DNA of 64,000 bases from an uncultured Oscillospiraceae bacterium. Its GTDB lineage: Bacteria > Bacillota > Clostridia > Oscillospirales > Oscillospiraceae. Shown one piece after another: positions 32,044-40,766 of the stretch. The stretch is from assembly GCA_934631005.1 (NCBI GenBank), contig CAKTXA010000007.1, positions 1-64,000 on the forward strand. The letters run 5' to 3'. The notes under the pieces are model-generated. The model saw only the letters and a list, made by a program, of their open reading frames with translations. It was not told the DNA's origin and did not search any database. Both the position numbers and the translations under genes were made by a program. Each line of letters opens with the position of its first letter. The stretch's first letter is position 1.

Positions 32044-32748
32044 CTATTCGTTCTTCATCGCTTCCATACGCGCACGCTCGGCCTGCGACAGGCGCAGGTA
32101 ATTCGGCGTGAGCGCGCCGGCGTCGCCGGTGAGACCGGCGTTGAGTTTCTCCTGTGCGCACAGCGCAACGCCGGCGGCGCGCTGGTGACGCAGATGCTCC
32201 GGCAGCAGATGCAGCGCCGGGATATTTTGTCCGAGTGCATTATAGCACAAAGCCGCGCCGTCGCCAACAAGAAAAACAGGTTTTTCGAGTTTTTTCAGGA
32301 AATCGCCCAGCTCGTCCACGCTGACGGCGCAGTCAGGCAGCAAAGCGGTGGATTTGCCGTCTGCGACGGCGTAGACCGCCGTGTAGACCTGCTGCCGCCG
32401 CGCGTCCATGCAGGCGCACCAGATGCCGTCGCACGCCGCCGCGCCGCGGATCATCGCCTCCAGCGTGGAGACGCCGAAGCACGGCAGCTGCCGCCCCCAG
32501 CAAAAGCCCTTGGCCGCCGCCACGCCGATGCGCACGCCCGTAAAGCTGCCCGGCCCCGCGGCCACGCCCACGGCGTCGATGTCCTGCGGCGTGAGGCCGC
32601 AGTTTTGCAGCAGCTGCTCCGCCAGCAGCAAAAGCGTGCGACTGTGCGTCAGCCCGTTATTGAGAAAGCCCTCCGCCAGCAGCTGCCCGCTTGAGAGCAG
32701 CGCGGCGCTGGCCGCCTTGGCCGAGGATTCAAAGGCTAAGATCTTCAA
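32044..32748 (-). CDS. tsaB: tRNA threonylcarbamoyladenosine biosynthesis protein TsaB
   Basis: 234-residue ASKHA-fold partner of TsaD in t6A37 tRNA modification. The N-terminus reads LKILAFESSAKAASAAL and the conserved VGVAAGPGSFTGVRIGVAAAKG lies near residues 65-85, in overlapping pieces. The start is assigned to TTG 32748 (GGAGG 8 nt upstream; matches the usual KILAFES family start) rather than the ORF-opening ATG 32787. This start lies 20 nt inside the end of tsaE, so the genes overlap. Confidence 0.92.
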   Translation of the reverse strand: MKILAFESSAKAASAALLSSGQLLAEGFLNNGLTHSRTLLLLAEQLLQNCGLTPQDIDAVGVAAGPGSFTGVRIGVAAAKGFCWGRQLPCFGVSTLEAMIRGAAACDGIWCACMDARRQQVYTAVYAVADGKSTALLPDCAVSVDELGDFLKKLEKPVFLVGDGAALCYNALGQNIPALHLLPEHLRHQRAAGVALCAQEKLNAGLTGDAGALTPNYLRLSQAERARMEAMKNE

Positions 32749-33175
32749 GCGGCTCGCCTCCTGTGATGGTGATGCGGCGGCAGTCATCGCCGCCGTCCGG
32801 AACGCGCTCGATGCGCACGGTGATGGGATTTTCCAGCGCGTCGGCTACATTTTCGCTCCACTCCACGGCGCACACGCCGCCGCGGGCAAGATAATCCTCC
32901 CAGCCGATGTCAAACAGCTCCTCGCTGCTCCCCAGCCGGTACATATCAAAATGGAACAGCGGCAGGCGGCCTGTGAGGTATTCGTTTACGATGGTATACG
33001 TCGGGCTCGTGACGGCGTCCTTTATGCCGAGCCCTTCGGCAAGGCCGCGCGTGAACGCCGTCTTGCCCGCGCCGAGCCCGCCGAGAAACGCGATGACCTC
33101 GCCGCCGCGCAGCGTCCTTCCGAGCGCCGCGCCGATGCGCTGCGTCTCAGCGGGGGCGTGCGTCAAAAATTCCAT
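32729..33175 (-). CDS. tsaE: tRNA threonylcarbamoyladenosine biosynthesis ATPase TsaE
   Basis: 148-residue P-loop ATPase supporting the TsaB-TsaD complex. Walker A GGLGAGKTAFTRGL, the family segment VTSPTYTIVNEY and LFHFDMYRLGSSEE are clear. ATG 33175 has GGTGGAG upstream; the longer frame lacks a site and overlaps the promoter. First gene of tsaE-tsaB-upp. Confidence 0.95.
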   Translation of the reverse strand: MEFLTHAPAETQRIGAALGRTLRGGEVIAFLGGLGAGKTAFTRGLAEGLGIKDAVTSPTYTIVNEYLTGRLPLFHFDMYRLGSSEELFDIGWEDYLARGGVCAVEWSENVADALENPITVRIERVPDGGDDCRRITITGGEPLEDLSL

Positions 33176-33200
33176 GTGCTCCACCTTCTTTTCTCGCCCT

Positions 33201-33229
33201 ATCCTATCACAATTTTCCCCAATATGCAA
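33201..33229 (-). promoter_or_regulatory. Promoter of tsaE-tsaB-upp
   Basis: Minus-strand TTGCAT (33229-33224) and TAGGAT (33206-33201), spacer 17 bp. It is back to back with the promoter of the SEDS gene. Confidence 0.65.
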
Positions 33230-33235
33230 AGATTC

Positions 33236-33264
33236 TTTACATCCCGGCGTTTGTCTGCTACAAT
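33236..33264 (+). promoter_or_regulatory. Promoter of SEDS (FtsW/RodA) gene
   Basis: TTTACA (33236-33241) and TACAAT (33259-33264), spacer 17 bp, about 40 nt before the start codon. Confidence 0.75.
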
Positions 33265-33303
33265 ATACTATCGAAATTCTGCTTTTTGAAAGGGGGCGGG
33301 GCG

Positions 33304-34458
33304 ATGCAGGCTATTTTTCGCGCCATCCGGGAGTTTACGCGCAAGGCGGATATGGTGCTGCTGCTTCTGTGCATGACGGCGACGATCTTCGGCATCGTCA
33401 TCATCTCCAGTGCCACGAGCTATCTGGGCAGCGCCCGGTATATCCGCATCCAGACGCTCTCGCTCATTCTGGGCATCATCCTCTACGTCCTGCTCACGCT
33501 GGTGGACGTGGACATCATCGCCGAGCGGCGCGAGCTGCTGCTGGTGTTCTGCATCGTGTTCATCGGGATGCTCCGCTTCTTCGGCGTCGAGGGCCAGACG
33601 GGCAACAAGAGCTGGCTGGACTTCAAGTTCCTGCCCTTCAACATCCAGCCCGCGGAGGTCTGCAAGGTCTTTTATATCATCATCCTCGCCAAAACGATGG
33701 CGGTCAAGCAGAACAAGCTCTCCTCGCCGCTGGTCGTGGCGCAGCTGGCGGGCATCACGGCGGCGCTGGCGGGGCTCATTATCTTCGTGTCGTATGACGA
33801 CGGCGTGGCGCTCAACTACCTGCTCATCTTCGTCATCATGGCGTTCGTCGGCGGCGTGAACATCGTCTGGTTTCTCGCCGGGGCGGGGGCGCTGCTGGCG
33901 CTGTCGCCCATCATCTGGACGCGCTTTCTTGACACCTACCAGCGCGAGCGTATCCTCGTGCTGTTCGACCCCACGATCGACCCCAGCGCGCAGAGCGTCC
34001 GCTGGCAGATGAACCGCAGCCTGCGGATGCTGCAGAACGGCGGCGTGGCCGGGCAGGGGCTCGGCAGGGGCACCATGGTGCAGGCAGGCCTGCTGCCCGC
34101 ACAGCACACCGACTTCATCTTCGCCTCCGCGGGCGAGGAGCTGGGGATGCTCGGGTGCCTCGCGATCCTGCTGCTGCTGGCGGCCATCATCGCGCGCTGC
34201 GTGTATGTGGGCGTCAAGTCCGGCAACTATATGAACCGGCTCATCTGCGTGGGCATCGCAGGTATGCTCCTGTCGCAGATCGCGGTCAATGTGGGCATGT
34301 GCCTGGGCGTGTTCCCGGTCGTGGGCCTGACGCTGCCGTTTTTCTCTTACGGCGGCAGCTCCATCGTCACGATGTTCGCCGCGATGGGCTTTGTGTCCGG
34401 CATCAATATGCGCCCCGCGCCTGATTCCAACGCGCGGTATATCCGCCCGCGATACTGA
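33304..34458 (+). CDS. SEDS family peptidoglycan polymerase (FtsW/RodA/SpoVE type)
   Basis: 384-residue membrane glycosyltransferase that polymerises lipid II with a partner class B PBP. About ten spans. Conserved GNKSWLDFKFLPFNIQPAEVCKV (about 95-117), RWQMNRSLRMLQNGGVAGQGLG, AQHTDFIFASAGEELG and the C-terminal LPFFSYGGSS are present, in short pieces. ATG 33304 with AAAGGGGGCGGGG upstream is preferred to the in-frame TTG at 33286. RodA, FtsW and SpoVE cannot be told apart without neighbours; no PBP gene is adjacent. Confidence 0.93.
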   Translation: MQAIFRAIREFTRKADMVLLLLCMTATIFGIVIISSATSYLGSARYIRIQTLSLILGIILYVLLTLVDVDIIAERRELLLVFCIVFIGMLRFFGVEGQTGNKSWLDFKFLPFNIQPAEVCKVFYIIILAKTMAVKQNKLSSPLVVAQLAGITAALAGLIIFVSYDDGVALNYLLIFVIMAFVGGVNIVWFLAGAGALLALSPIIWTRFLDTYQRERILVLFDPTIDPSAQSVRWQMNRSLRMLQNGGVAGQGLGRGTMVQAGLLPAQHTDFIFASAGEELGMLGCLAILLLLAAIIARCVYVGVKSGNYMNRLICVGIAGMLLSQIAVNVGMCLGVFPVVGLTLPFFSYGGSSIVTMFAAMGFVSGINMRPAPDSNARYIRPRY

Positions 34459-34473
34459 ACTGATAGCAAGCAT

Positions 34474-34519
34474 CCGGCACGGTGCGGTCAGAAATGACCG
34501 GCCGTGCCGGAATTTTTTT
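34474..34519 (+). terminator. Intrinsic terminator after SEDS gene
   Basis: CCGGCACGGTGCGGTCA (34474-34490) pairs with TGACCGGCCGTGCCGG (34495-34510), followed by AATTTTTTT. Confidence 0.9.
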
Positions 34520-34584
34520 GTATAATTGCCCGCGGATAGCAAACACTACCACTGACATCCATTTACAGTCAGGAGGTAATCCCT

Positions 34585-35796
34585 TTGAAAAAAACGTACT
34601 TCATCCGCGCACTGGCCTGCATGCTCGTGCTGTGCCTGTGCGCAGCGTCGGCGCTGGCCGCGCCGATCAGTCTGGCGCAGAGCAGTGTCTACTGCCTGTC
34701 GCAGAGCGATTTCCCGCAGCCGGAGGACTTCGCGGGCGGCGGGATCTTCATCTCGTCCGTGCCGTCCGAGGGTGTGTGCCGCATCGTTTACGGCAGCAGG
34801 ACCATCTGCGCCGGGGACGTGCTGCCCGCCGCGGCGCTGGACGCGCTGGAGCTGCGGCCGGAGGCAGACCTGAAAATGGACTGCGCCCTCGTCTACCGCC
34901 CCATCAGCGCGGCGGGCGTGGGGCTGCCGCAGCAGCTCTCGTTCCGTCTGACGGGCAGCAAGAATACCGCGCCGCTCGCGCGCGGGAGCGAGTTTGAGAC
35001 GTATAAGAACATCGCCAACACCGGCACGCTGAGCGTCAGTGACGCCGAGGGCGACGCGCTGGAGTATACGCTCGTCCGCGCGCCGAAGCGCGGCAGCGTG
35101 GAGTTGTATGACGACGGCACGTTCCTCTATACGCCGAAGGAGAACAAGGTCGGGCGCGACAGCTTTGTCTTTACCGCGACCGACGCCGCGGGGAATGTCT
35201 CGGAGGAGGCGACGGTGCGCGTGCGCATCGTAAAGCCCACCGACGCCGCGACGTATGCCGACCTGCACGGCAAGGACGGCGAGTACGCCGCCATGTGGCT
35301 GAAGGACTCCGGTGCGTTCTGCGGCGAGCGCGTGGCGGACAGGCTGTGCTTCGGGCCGGAAAAAACGGTCAGCCGCGGCGATTTTCTCGCCGCCGCCATG
35401 CACGTGTTCGGCCGCGCGCCGGATGACGCGGCGCTGACCTCCGGCTTTGCCGACGAGTGCGAAGCCGCGGCGTGGCTGCGGCCGTATCTCACGAGCGCGC
35501 TGCGCGCGGGCGTCATCGGCGGCACGCCGAGCGATGAGGGGCTTCTGTTCCGCCCGACGGCGGAGCTGACGCGCGCGGAGGCGGCGGTGATCGTGGCAAA
35601 GCTCCTCGAGCTGCCGCAGGACACGGCGCAGACCGTTGCCGCCATGCAGACAGGGGAGGACGCCGTCCCCGCCTGGGCCGCCGGCGCCGCCGCAGCCCTC
35701 CAGACCGCCGGTCTCACCCTGAACGTCACTGAGACCGGCGCCATCACCAGACTCGAAGCCGCCGAGCTTCTGTACGAAGCCGCCATGCTGGAGTGA
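34585..35796 (+). CDS. Exported protein with cadherin-like and SLH-type domains
   Basis: 403-residue secreted protein. Signal peptide about 1-26 (MKKTYFIRALACMLVLCLC..ALA-AP). A bacterial cadherin/Ig-like domain spans about 125-217 (NTGTLSVSDAEGDALEYTLV..GSVELYDDGTFLYTP..DSFVFTATDAAGN). A C-terminal region of three divergent SLH repeats follows (about 225-403), including KTVSRGDFLAAAMHVFG and AELTRAEAAVIVAKLLELP. The start is TTG 34585 with a perfect AGGAGGT 7 nt upstream. It is bounded by terminators on both sides, so monocistronic. A cell-wall-anchored surface role is inferred. Confidence 0.82.
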   Translation: MKKTYFIRALACMLVLCLCAASALAAPISLAQSSVYCLSQSDFPQPEDFAGGGIFISSVPSEGVCRIVYGSRTICAGDVLPAAALDALELRPEADLKMDCALVYRPISAAGVGLPQQLSFRLTGSKNTAPLARGSEFETYKNIANTGTLSVSDAEGDALEYTLVRAPKRGSVELYDDGTFLYTPKENKVGRDSFVFTATDAAGNVSEEATVRVRIVKPTDAATYADLHGKDGEYAAMWLKDSGAFCGERVADRLCFGPEKTVSRGDFLAAAMHVFGRAPDDAALTSGFADECEAAAWLRPYLTSALRAGVIGGTPSDEGLLFRPTAELTRAEAAVIVAKLLELPQDTAQTVAAMQTGEDAVPAWAAGAAAALQTAGLTLNVTETGAITRLEAAELLYEAAMLE

Positions 35797-35802
35797 AAAA
35801 AT

Positions 35803-35833
35803 AAGCCGGGAAGGAAACCCTTCCCGGCTTTTG
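35803..35833 (+). terminator. Intrinsic terminator after SLH-type exported protein
   Basis: AAGCCGGGAAGG (35803-35814) pairs with CCTTCCCGGCTT (35819-35830), then TT. Confidence 0.85.
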
Positions 35834-35864
35834 GCATCTACGGTTTTGCTGCACCAGCAAAGAC

Positions 35865-36149
35865 TACTGCTGCGTCTGCACCTTCGGTCTTTTGTGGCAG
35901 TGCCGATTTCTAGGAGTGCCTTGGCTTCCCCTGGGGGAAGCTGTCGGCGAAGCCGACTGATGAGGGTCGGGGAGCAGTCGCGTTTTGCGGAGCATGCTAA
36001 GCTATGTTTCAGTGCTCCCCGGCCCTCATCCGCCCCCTTCGGGAGCACCTTCCCCGAGGGGAAGGTATGGGGTGCCTACGTTTCGCCGATGCGTGCAAAA
36101 GCCACAGCTGCCGACCAGCGGGCGGGGTAGAACCTTGTCCCTACGGCAT
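35865..36149. repeat. Palindromic intergenic element, family 1 copy F (end-eroded)
   Basis: Core present (GGCAGTGCCGATTTC, TTCCCCTGGGGGAAGCTGTC, sub-hairpin GTCGGCGAAGCCGAC, GCTCCCCGGCCCTCATC, CTTCCCCGAGGGGAAGG). Both outer TTCGTCGTAA-type termini are missing or degenerate; the right end reads CCCTACGGCATG. The boundaries are approximate. Confidence 0.82.
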
Positions 36150-36179
36150 GTTTAGGGGTGTGGTGGTTTGCCGGAAAAT

Positions 36180-36214
36180 AAAAAAGCTCCCGGGCTTTGC
36201 CCGGGAGCTTTTTT
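36180..36214. terminator. Bidirectional terminator downstream of arcC
   Basis: AAGCTCCCGGGC (36184-36195) pairs with GCCCGGGAGCTT (36199-36210), loop TTT, with A-run and T-run on opposite sides. It closes the minus-strand ygeY-ygeW-arcC operon. Confidence 0.92.
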
Positions 36215-36218
36215 GATC

Positions 36219-37154
36219 TTACTGGTGCACGCGGGTGCCGGTTTTGCCGGCGATGCCGTCTTTGGCTTTTTCCAGCAGCGTGATGAGCGCGGTGCGGCCG
36301 GGCTTGGACTCGGCGAACGAGACCGCCGCCTGCACCTTCGGCAGCATCGAGCCGGGGGCAAACTGGCCTTCGTCGGCGTACTGCTTGGCCTCGGCGGGGG
36401 TGAGGTCGGACAGCCACTGCTCGTTTTCCTTGCGGAAATTGATGGCGACCTTCTCAACGGCCGTGAGGATGATGAGCATATCGGCGTCGAGCAGCTCCGC
36501 CAGCTTGGCGGATGCGAAATCCTTGTCGATGACGGCGGGCGTGCCGTAGAGCTTGCCGTCCTTCAAAACGACGGGGATGCCGCCGCCGCCGACGGTGATG
36601 ACGACCGTTCCGGCGGAAACGAGCGCCTGCACGGTGTTCTTCTCAATGACGTCGATGGGCTTGGGGGAGGGGACGACCTGACGGTAGCCGCGGCCGGCGT
36701 CCTCGACCATGGTGTAGCCCTTTTCCTTCGCGATGCGCTCGGCGGTCCCCTTGTCGTAGAACGCGCCGACGGGCTTCGTGGGCTTCTGGAATGCGGGGTC
36801 ATCCTCGGAGACGAGCACCTGCGTCACGACGGTGGCGACGTCCTTCTTGACACCGCGGGCGGTCAGCTCGTTGCCGATGGCGTTCTGCAGATGGTAGCCG
36901 ATGTAGCCCTGCGACATGGCGCCGCACTCGGGGAACGGCATATCGGACTTGATGGCGCCGGCCTCGGCGGCGGTGGACATGCCCAGGTTGATCATGCCGA
37001 CCTGCGGGCCGTTGCCGTGGGCGATGACGACCTCGTTGCCCTCTTCAATGAGGTCCACGATGGGCTTTGCGGTCTCCCGCACGAGCGCGAGCTGCTCAGC
37101 CGGGGTATTGCCCAGCGCGTTGCCGCCCAGCGCGATAACGATTCTTTTTGCCAT
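36219..37154 (-). CDS. arcC: Carbamate kinase
   Basis: 311-residue amino acid kinase family enzyme transferring phosphate from carbamoyl phosphate to ADP, yielding ATP and carbamate. N-terminal IVIALGGNALGN, VIAHGNGPQVG, the central GRGYRQVVPSPKP segment and the nucleotide region VVITVGGGGIPVV are diagnostic. It lies 70 nt after ygeW with a hairpin in the gap. In this setting it would recover ATP from the carbamoyl phosphate made by the carbamoyltransferase; no arginine deiminase genes are nearby. Confidence 0.97.
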   Translation of the reverse strand: MAKRIVIALGGNALGNTPAEQLALVRETAKPIVDLIEEGNEVVIAHGNGPQVGMINLGMSTAAEAGAIKSDMPFPECGAMSQGYIGYHLQNAIGNELTARGVKKDVATVVTQVLVSEDDPAFQKPTKPVGAFYDKGTAERIAKEKGYTMVEDAGRGYRQVVPSPKPIDVIEKNTVQALVSAGTVVITVGGGGIPVVLKDGKLYGTPAVIDKDFASAKLAELLDADMLIILTAVEKVAINFRKENEQWLSDLTPAEAKQYADEGQFAPGSMLPKVQAAVSFAESKPGRTALITLLEKAKDGIAGKTGTRVHQ

Positions 37155-37182
37155 GATAGTTTACCTCAAAAATTCAGAATAC

Positions 37183-37207
37183 GTGGCGGGAGTTTTGCTC
37201 CCGCCAC
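37183..37207 (-). promoter_or_regulatory. Intercistronic hairpin, ygeW-arcC gap
   Basis: GTGGCGGGAG (37183-37192) pairs with CTCCCGCCAC (37198-37207), loop TTTTG, with no T-run on the minus strand. Probably a stability or processing element. Confidence 0.55.
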
Positions 37208-37224
37208 AGTTAGTATGTCATGTA

Positions 37225-38418
37225 TTAGAACATTTTACGCTTCGAGTCGGCAGCGTCCAGATCCATCAGCGCGCTGACCGGATCCTTGACCTGAGACAGG
37301 AAGATCATGGCGGCGATGATGTACGGCTTGTAGGAGGCCTGCTTGTACAGCGGCACGAGGTAGCGGTCGAACACGGAGTTGTCGACTTCGCCCTCGGGGC
37401 AGCTCAGGCCGGAGATGTCGGCGGGCAGGCAGTGCAGGTACAGCGCCTTGCCGTCCTTCGTGAGCTTCATCATCTCTTCGGAGCAGGTCCAGTCCTTATG
37501 CTGCGCGTTCTGCGCCAGCAGCTCCTTCTCGAGCTCGTCGATGCCCTTCTGGTCGCCCTTCACATACAGCTCGGAGCGCTTTTCCATCGCCTTGAACGGA
37601 GCCCAGGACTTCGGATACACGATGTCGGCGTCCTTGAAGGCCTCTTCCATGGAGTTGGTCTTGTGGAACTTGGAGCCGTACTTCTCGCAGTTCCTGCGGG
37701 CGACTTCCTCGACCTCGGGGAACACGTCGTATCCTTCCGGATGGGCCAGCGTGACGTCCATGCCGAAGCGGGTGAACAGGCCGATGACGCCCTGCGGGAC
37801 GGACAGCGGCTTGCCGTAGCTGGGGCTGTAGGCCCAGGTCATGGCGACCTTCTTGCCCTTCAGGTTCTCAACGCCGCCAAAGTAGTGGATGACGTGCAGC
37901 ATATCGGCCATGCACTGCGTGGGATGGTCGACGTCGCACTGCAGGTTCACGAGCGTCGGGCGCTGCTCGAGGATGCCGTCACGGTAGCCCTCTTCCAGAG
38001 CGTCCATGAACGTCTTCTGGTACTCGTGGCCCTGATGGATGTACATATCGTCGCGGATGCCGATGACGTCGGCCATGAAGGAGACCATGTTCGCGGTCTC
38101 ACGGACGGTCTCGCCGTGGGCGATCTGAGACTTCTTCTCGTCGAGGACCTGCTCTTCCAGACCCAGGAGGTTGCAGGCGGAGGCGAAGGAGAAGCGGGTA
38201 CGGGTGGAGTTGTCGCGGAACAGGGAGATGCCGAGACCGGAGTTGAACACACGGGTGTTCTTGTTGCGCTCGCGCAGGTCGCGCAGGGCGTCGGCCACGG
38301 TAAAGACGGCGTCGATCTCGTCGTCGGTCTTGTCCCAGGTCCAGTAGAAGTCGGTCTTGTACATGTTGTTGATGCGCAGGGTCTCAAGGTGGCGGGCCAG
38401 TTCAACAGTCTTGCTCAT
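37225..38418 (-). CDS. ygeW: Knotted carbamoyltransferase YgeW
   Basis: 397-residue aspartate/ornithine-type carbamoyltransferase of the knotted YgeW family, close to the E. coli YgeW length. The carbamoyl-phosphate motif STRTR is at 71-75 (SLFRDNSTRTRFSFAS), HPTQ at 165-168 and HCLP at 329-332. Most likely it runs in the catabolic direction, cleaving a ureido compound with phosphate to an amine and carbamoyl phosphate; the natural substrate of the family is not firmly known. Second gene of ygeY-ygeW-arcC. Confidence 0.95.
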   Translation of the reverse strand: MSKTVELARHLETLRINNMYKTDFYWTWDKTDDEIDAVFTVADALRDLRERNKNTRVFNSGLGISLFRDNSTRTRFSFASACNLLGLEEQVLDEKKSQIAHGETVRETANMVSFMADVIGIRDDMYIHQGHEYQKTFMDALEEGYRDGILEQRPTLVNLQCDVDHPTQCMADMLHVIHYFGGVENLKGKKVAMTWAYSPSYGKPLSVPQGVIGLFTRFGMDVTLAHPEGYDVFPEVEEVARRNCEKYGSKFHKTNSMEEAFKDADIVYPKSWAPFKAMEKRSELYVKGDQKGIDELEKELLAQNAQHKDWTCSEEMMKLTKDGKALYLHCLPADISGLSCPEGEVDNSVFDRYLVPLYKQASYKPYIIAAMIFLSQVKDPVSALMDLDAADSKRKMF

Positions 38419-38462
38419 TTTATTTCTCCTTAAAGTTTATCGTGTGTAAAACCGTGTGACGC

Positions 38463-38487
38463 CCGGGCGGACAAGGCGCCCGCCCGG
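38463..38487 (-). promoter_or_regulatory. Intercistronic hairpin, ygeY-ygeW gap
   Basis: CCGGGCGG (38463-38470) pairs with CCGCCCGG (38480-38487) across a 9-nt loop, without a T-run. Confidence 0.5.
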
Positions 38488-38503
38488 ACAATTGCAGATT
38501 TTC

Positions 38504-39901
38504 TTACTTGATGTCGTTGCCGGTGAGCTCCTGACGGAAGGAGGTAGCGGAGCCGTCCTTGTTCTCGGGCTTGTACAGGCCGGGGACAGCCGCGTACAGA
38601 GCCGCGCAGGTGACGAGGTCCTGCTTCCAGGTGATCTCGTTGGGCGCGTGCGCCTGAGACTCGGCGCCGGGGCCGAAGCCGACGCAGGGGATGCCGTAGC
38701 GGCCCTGGATGGAGACGCCGTTGGTGGAGAACGTCCACTTATCGGTCAGCGGCCGGCCCTCGCGGGTGGAAGCCGCCTTGGCGTCGGGCGCCAGACGCTT
38801 GTCGCCCCACAGGTTGTGGTGCGCCTCGATGAGCGCCTGCACGTGCGGTGCGGATTCCTTGTTGATCCAGGTGGGGAAGAAGCACTCGGTCTCGTACACA
38901 TGGCCGGTCCACGCGGGACGGTCGTACATATACATGGAGACCTTGACGTCCTTGGCGTACTTCCTGCAGGCGGGCAGATCCTCGATCTCCTTCAGGCAGG
39001 ACTGGTAGGTCTCGCCTGCCGTCATGCGGCGGTCGATGGAGATGGAGCAGGAGTCGGCCACGGCGCAGCGGGAGGGAGAGGTGTAGAAGATCTGGCTGGT
39101 GGTGCAGCTGCCCTTGCCGAGGAAGCGGGCGTCTTCATAATGATCGGGGTTGTACTTCGGGTCGAGCATCTTCACAAGGCCCTTGATCTCGACGGAGTCG
39201 TCGGCGGGGTTCTCATACAGATCGCGGACGTTGAGGATGACCTCAGCCATCTTGTGGATGGCGTTGTCGCCGCGCTCGGGCGCGGAGCCGTGGCAGGACA
39301 CACCGTGCATGTCGACGCGGATCTCCATACGGCCGCGGTGGCCGCGATAGATGCCGCCGTCGGTCGGCTCGGTGGAGATGACGAACTCGATCTTGCTGCG
39401 GACGTCCTCGGGGCCGTTGAAGTACTCGTTGACGATGGACTGCCAGCACATGCCGTCGCAGTCCTCTTCCTGCACGGAGCCGACGACCATGATCTTGTAG
39501 CCATCGGGGATGAGGCCCAGATCCTTCATAATTTTGCCGCCGTAAGCAGCCGCTGCCATGCCGCCTTCCTGATCGGAGCCGCCGCGGCCGTAGATGATGT
39601 CGTCGGTCTCATAGCCCTCGTAGGGATCGGCTTCCCAGTTCTCACGGTTGCCGATGCCGACGGTGTCGATGTGCGAGTCGATGGCGATGATCTTATCGCC
39701 GGTGCCGATCCAGCCGATGACGTTGCCGAGCTTGTCAAATTCGACCTTGTCATAGCCCAGAGCCTTCAGCTCCTCGGCGATGCGCTTCACGACGCCTTCT
39801 TCTTCACAGGATTCAGAGGGGATCGCGATCATATCCCGCAGGAACTTGCTCATGGCGGGCTGATAGCCTTCGGCCGCTTTTTTGATGGCTTCAAAATTCA
39901 T
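38504..39901 (-). CDS. ygeY: YgeY family selenium metabolism-linked hydrolase
   Basis: 465-residue M20-type metallohydrolase of the YgeY family, a deacylase/deamidase-like enzyme found with ygeW, yqeB and selD. Metal ligands are visible in AIDSHIDTVGIG, IYGRGGSDQEGGMAAAAYG and GSVQEEDCDGM. The dimerisation region contains VDMHGVSCHGSAPERGDNAI. ATG 39901 follows GGGAGGTC at short distance. First gene of the operon, with its own strong promoter. The precise substrate is unproven; an acyclic purine-ring breakdown product is a reasonable guess. Confidence 0.93.
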   Translation of the reverse strand: MNFEAIKKAAEGYQPAMSKFLRDMIAIPSESCEEEGVVKRIAEELKALGYDKVEFDKLGNVIGWIGTGDKIIAIDSHIDTVGIGNRENWEADPYEGYETDDIIYGRGGSDQEGGMAAAAYGGKIMKDLGLIPDGYKIMVVGSVQEEDCDGMCWQSIVNEYFNGPEDVRSKIEFVISTEPTDGGIYRGHRGRMEIRVDMHGVSCHGSAPERGDNAIHKMAEVILNVRDLYENPADDSVEIKGLVKMLDPKYNPDHYEDARFLGKGSCTTSQIFYTSPSRCAVADSCSISIDRRMTAGETYQSCLKEIEDLPACRKYAKDVKVSMYMYDRPAWTGHVYETECFFPTWINKESAPHVQALIEAHHNLWGDKRLAPDAKAASTREGRPLTDKWTFSTNGVSIQGRYGIPCVGFGPGAESQAHAPNEITWKQDLVTCAALYAAVPGLYKPENKDGSATSFRQELTGNDIK

Positions 39902-39969
39902 TCAGAAAGACCTCCCGTTTTCCCGGTATTTTTTATAGGAACGCGCGCGACCGCACGTTTTACACCTCC

Positions 39970-39997
39970 ATCATAGCACAATCCATGGGTTTGTCAA
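39970..39997 (-). promoter_or_regulatory. Promoter of ygeY-ygeW-arcC
   Basis: Minus-strand TTGACA (39997-39992) and TATGAT (39975-39970), spacer 16 bp. The small palindrome GTTTGTCAAAC (39989-39999) overlaps the -35 box and may be an operator. Confidence 0.82.
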
Positions 39998-40037
39998 ACT
40001 AAATTTTTGCAAACCTAAAATTTTTTTTGAAACCCCA

Positions 40038-40065
40038 TTGATTTTAGAAAAAACTGTGATATGAT
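40038..40065 (+). promoter_or_regulatory. Promoter of YheO-type regulator gene
   Basis: TTGATT (40038-40043) and TATGAT (40060-40065), spacer 16 bp, divergent from the ygeY promoter with 40 bp between the -35 boxes. The space between is AT-rich (TTTTTGCAAACC, a run of eight T). Confidence 0.7.
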
Positions 40066-40111
40066 GATAGCGGGGAATATGCAAATTCGGGTTGAAAAAC
40101 GGAGGTGTTCC

Positions 40112-40762
40112 ATGCTCGATCCAAAATTGCTTGACGTACTCAAGCAGATCGCACACGGCGTGGCGACGCAGTTCGGCAGCAACTGCGAGGTCGTCATTCA
40201 CGAGATCTCGGAAAAGAGCGCCTACAGCTCGATCGTGGCGATCGAAAACGGCCACGTGAGCGGACGCAAGGTCGGCGACGGGCCGTCGCACATCGTGCTG
40301 GAGCAGCTCGGCCATGCCGACGATACGGCGCAGGATCACCTGTGCTATCTCACCCGCACAAAGGACGGCAAGATCCTCAAATCCTCGTCGATCTACATCC
40401 GTGACGGCGAGGGGAAGATCGTGGCTATCTTCTGCATCAACTTTGATGTTTCGGCGCTGCAGATGTTTGAGGCGACGCTGCACGAGCTCATCACACCCGA
40501 CCTCAAGGAGCGCAAGGAGCCCGAGCGCATCACGCTCAACGTGTCGGACCTGCTCGACGATCTCATCCGTCAGGCGGACGAGCTGGTCGGAAAGCCTGTG
40601 GCGCTGATGAATAAGGACGATAAGGTCAAGGCGATCCGGTATCTCAACAAGTCCGGCGCCATGATGATCACAAAATCCGGCGATAAGATCGCCAGGCATT
40701 TCGGCATTTCCAAATATACCTTATATTCATATTTAGATAACGGAAAAACAGGAGGAGAATGA
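40112..40762 (+). CDS. YheO-type PAS/HTH transcriptional regulator
   Basis: 216-residue protein with an N-terminal YheO-like PAS region (about 5-115, QIAHGVATQFGSNCEVVIHE..SSSIYIRDGEGKIVAIFCIN) and a C-terminal HTH_22-type domain ending KIARHFGISKYTLYSYL. This family (DauR-like) usually controls nearby amino-acid catabolism. ATG 40112 has GGAGGTG 4 nt upstream. It is divergent from ygeY and 4 nt upstream of the PLP enzyme gene, so it is placed to control both arms. The effector is unknown. Confidence 0.9.
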   Translation: MLDPKLLDVLKQIAHGVATQFGSNCEVVIHEISEKSAYSSIVAIENGHVSGRKVGDGPSHIVLEQLGHADDTAQDHLCYLTRTKDGKILKSSSIYIRDGEGKIVAIFCINFDVSALQMFEATLHELITPDLKERKEPERITLNVSDLLDDLIRQADELVGKPVALMNKDDKVKAIRYLNKSGAMMITKSGDKIARHFGISKYTLYSYLDNGKTGGE

Positions 40763-40766
40763 ACAA

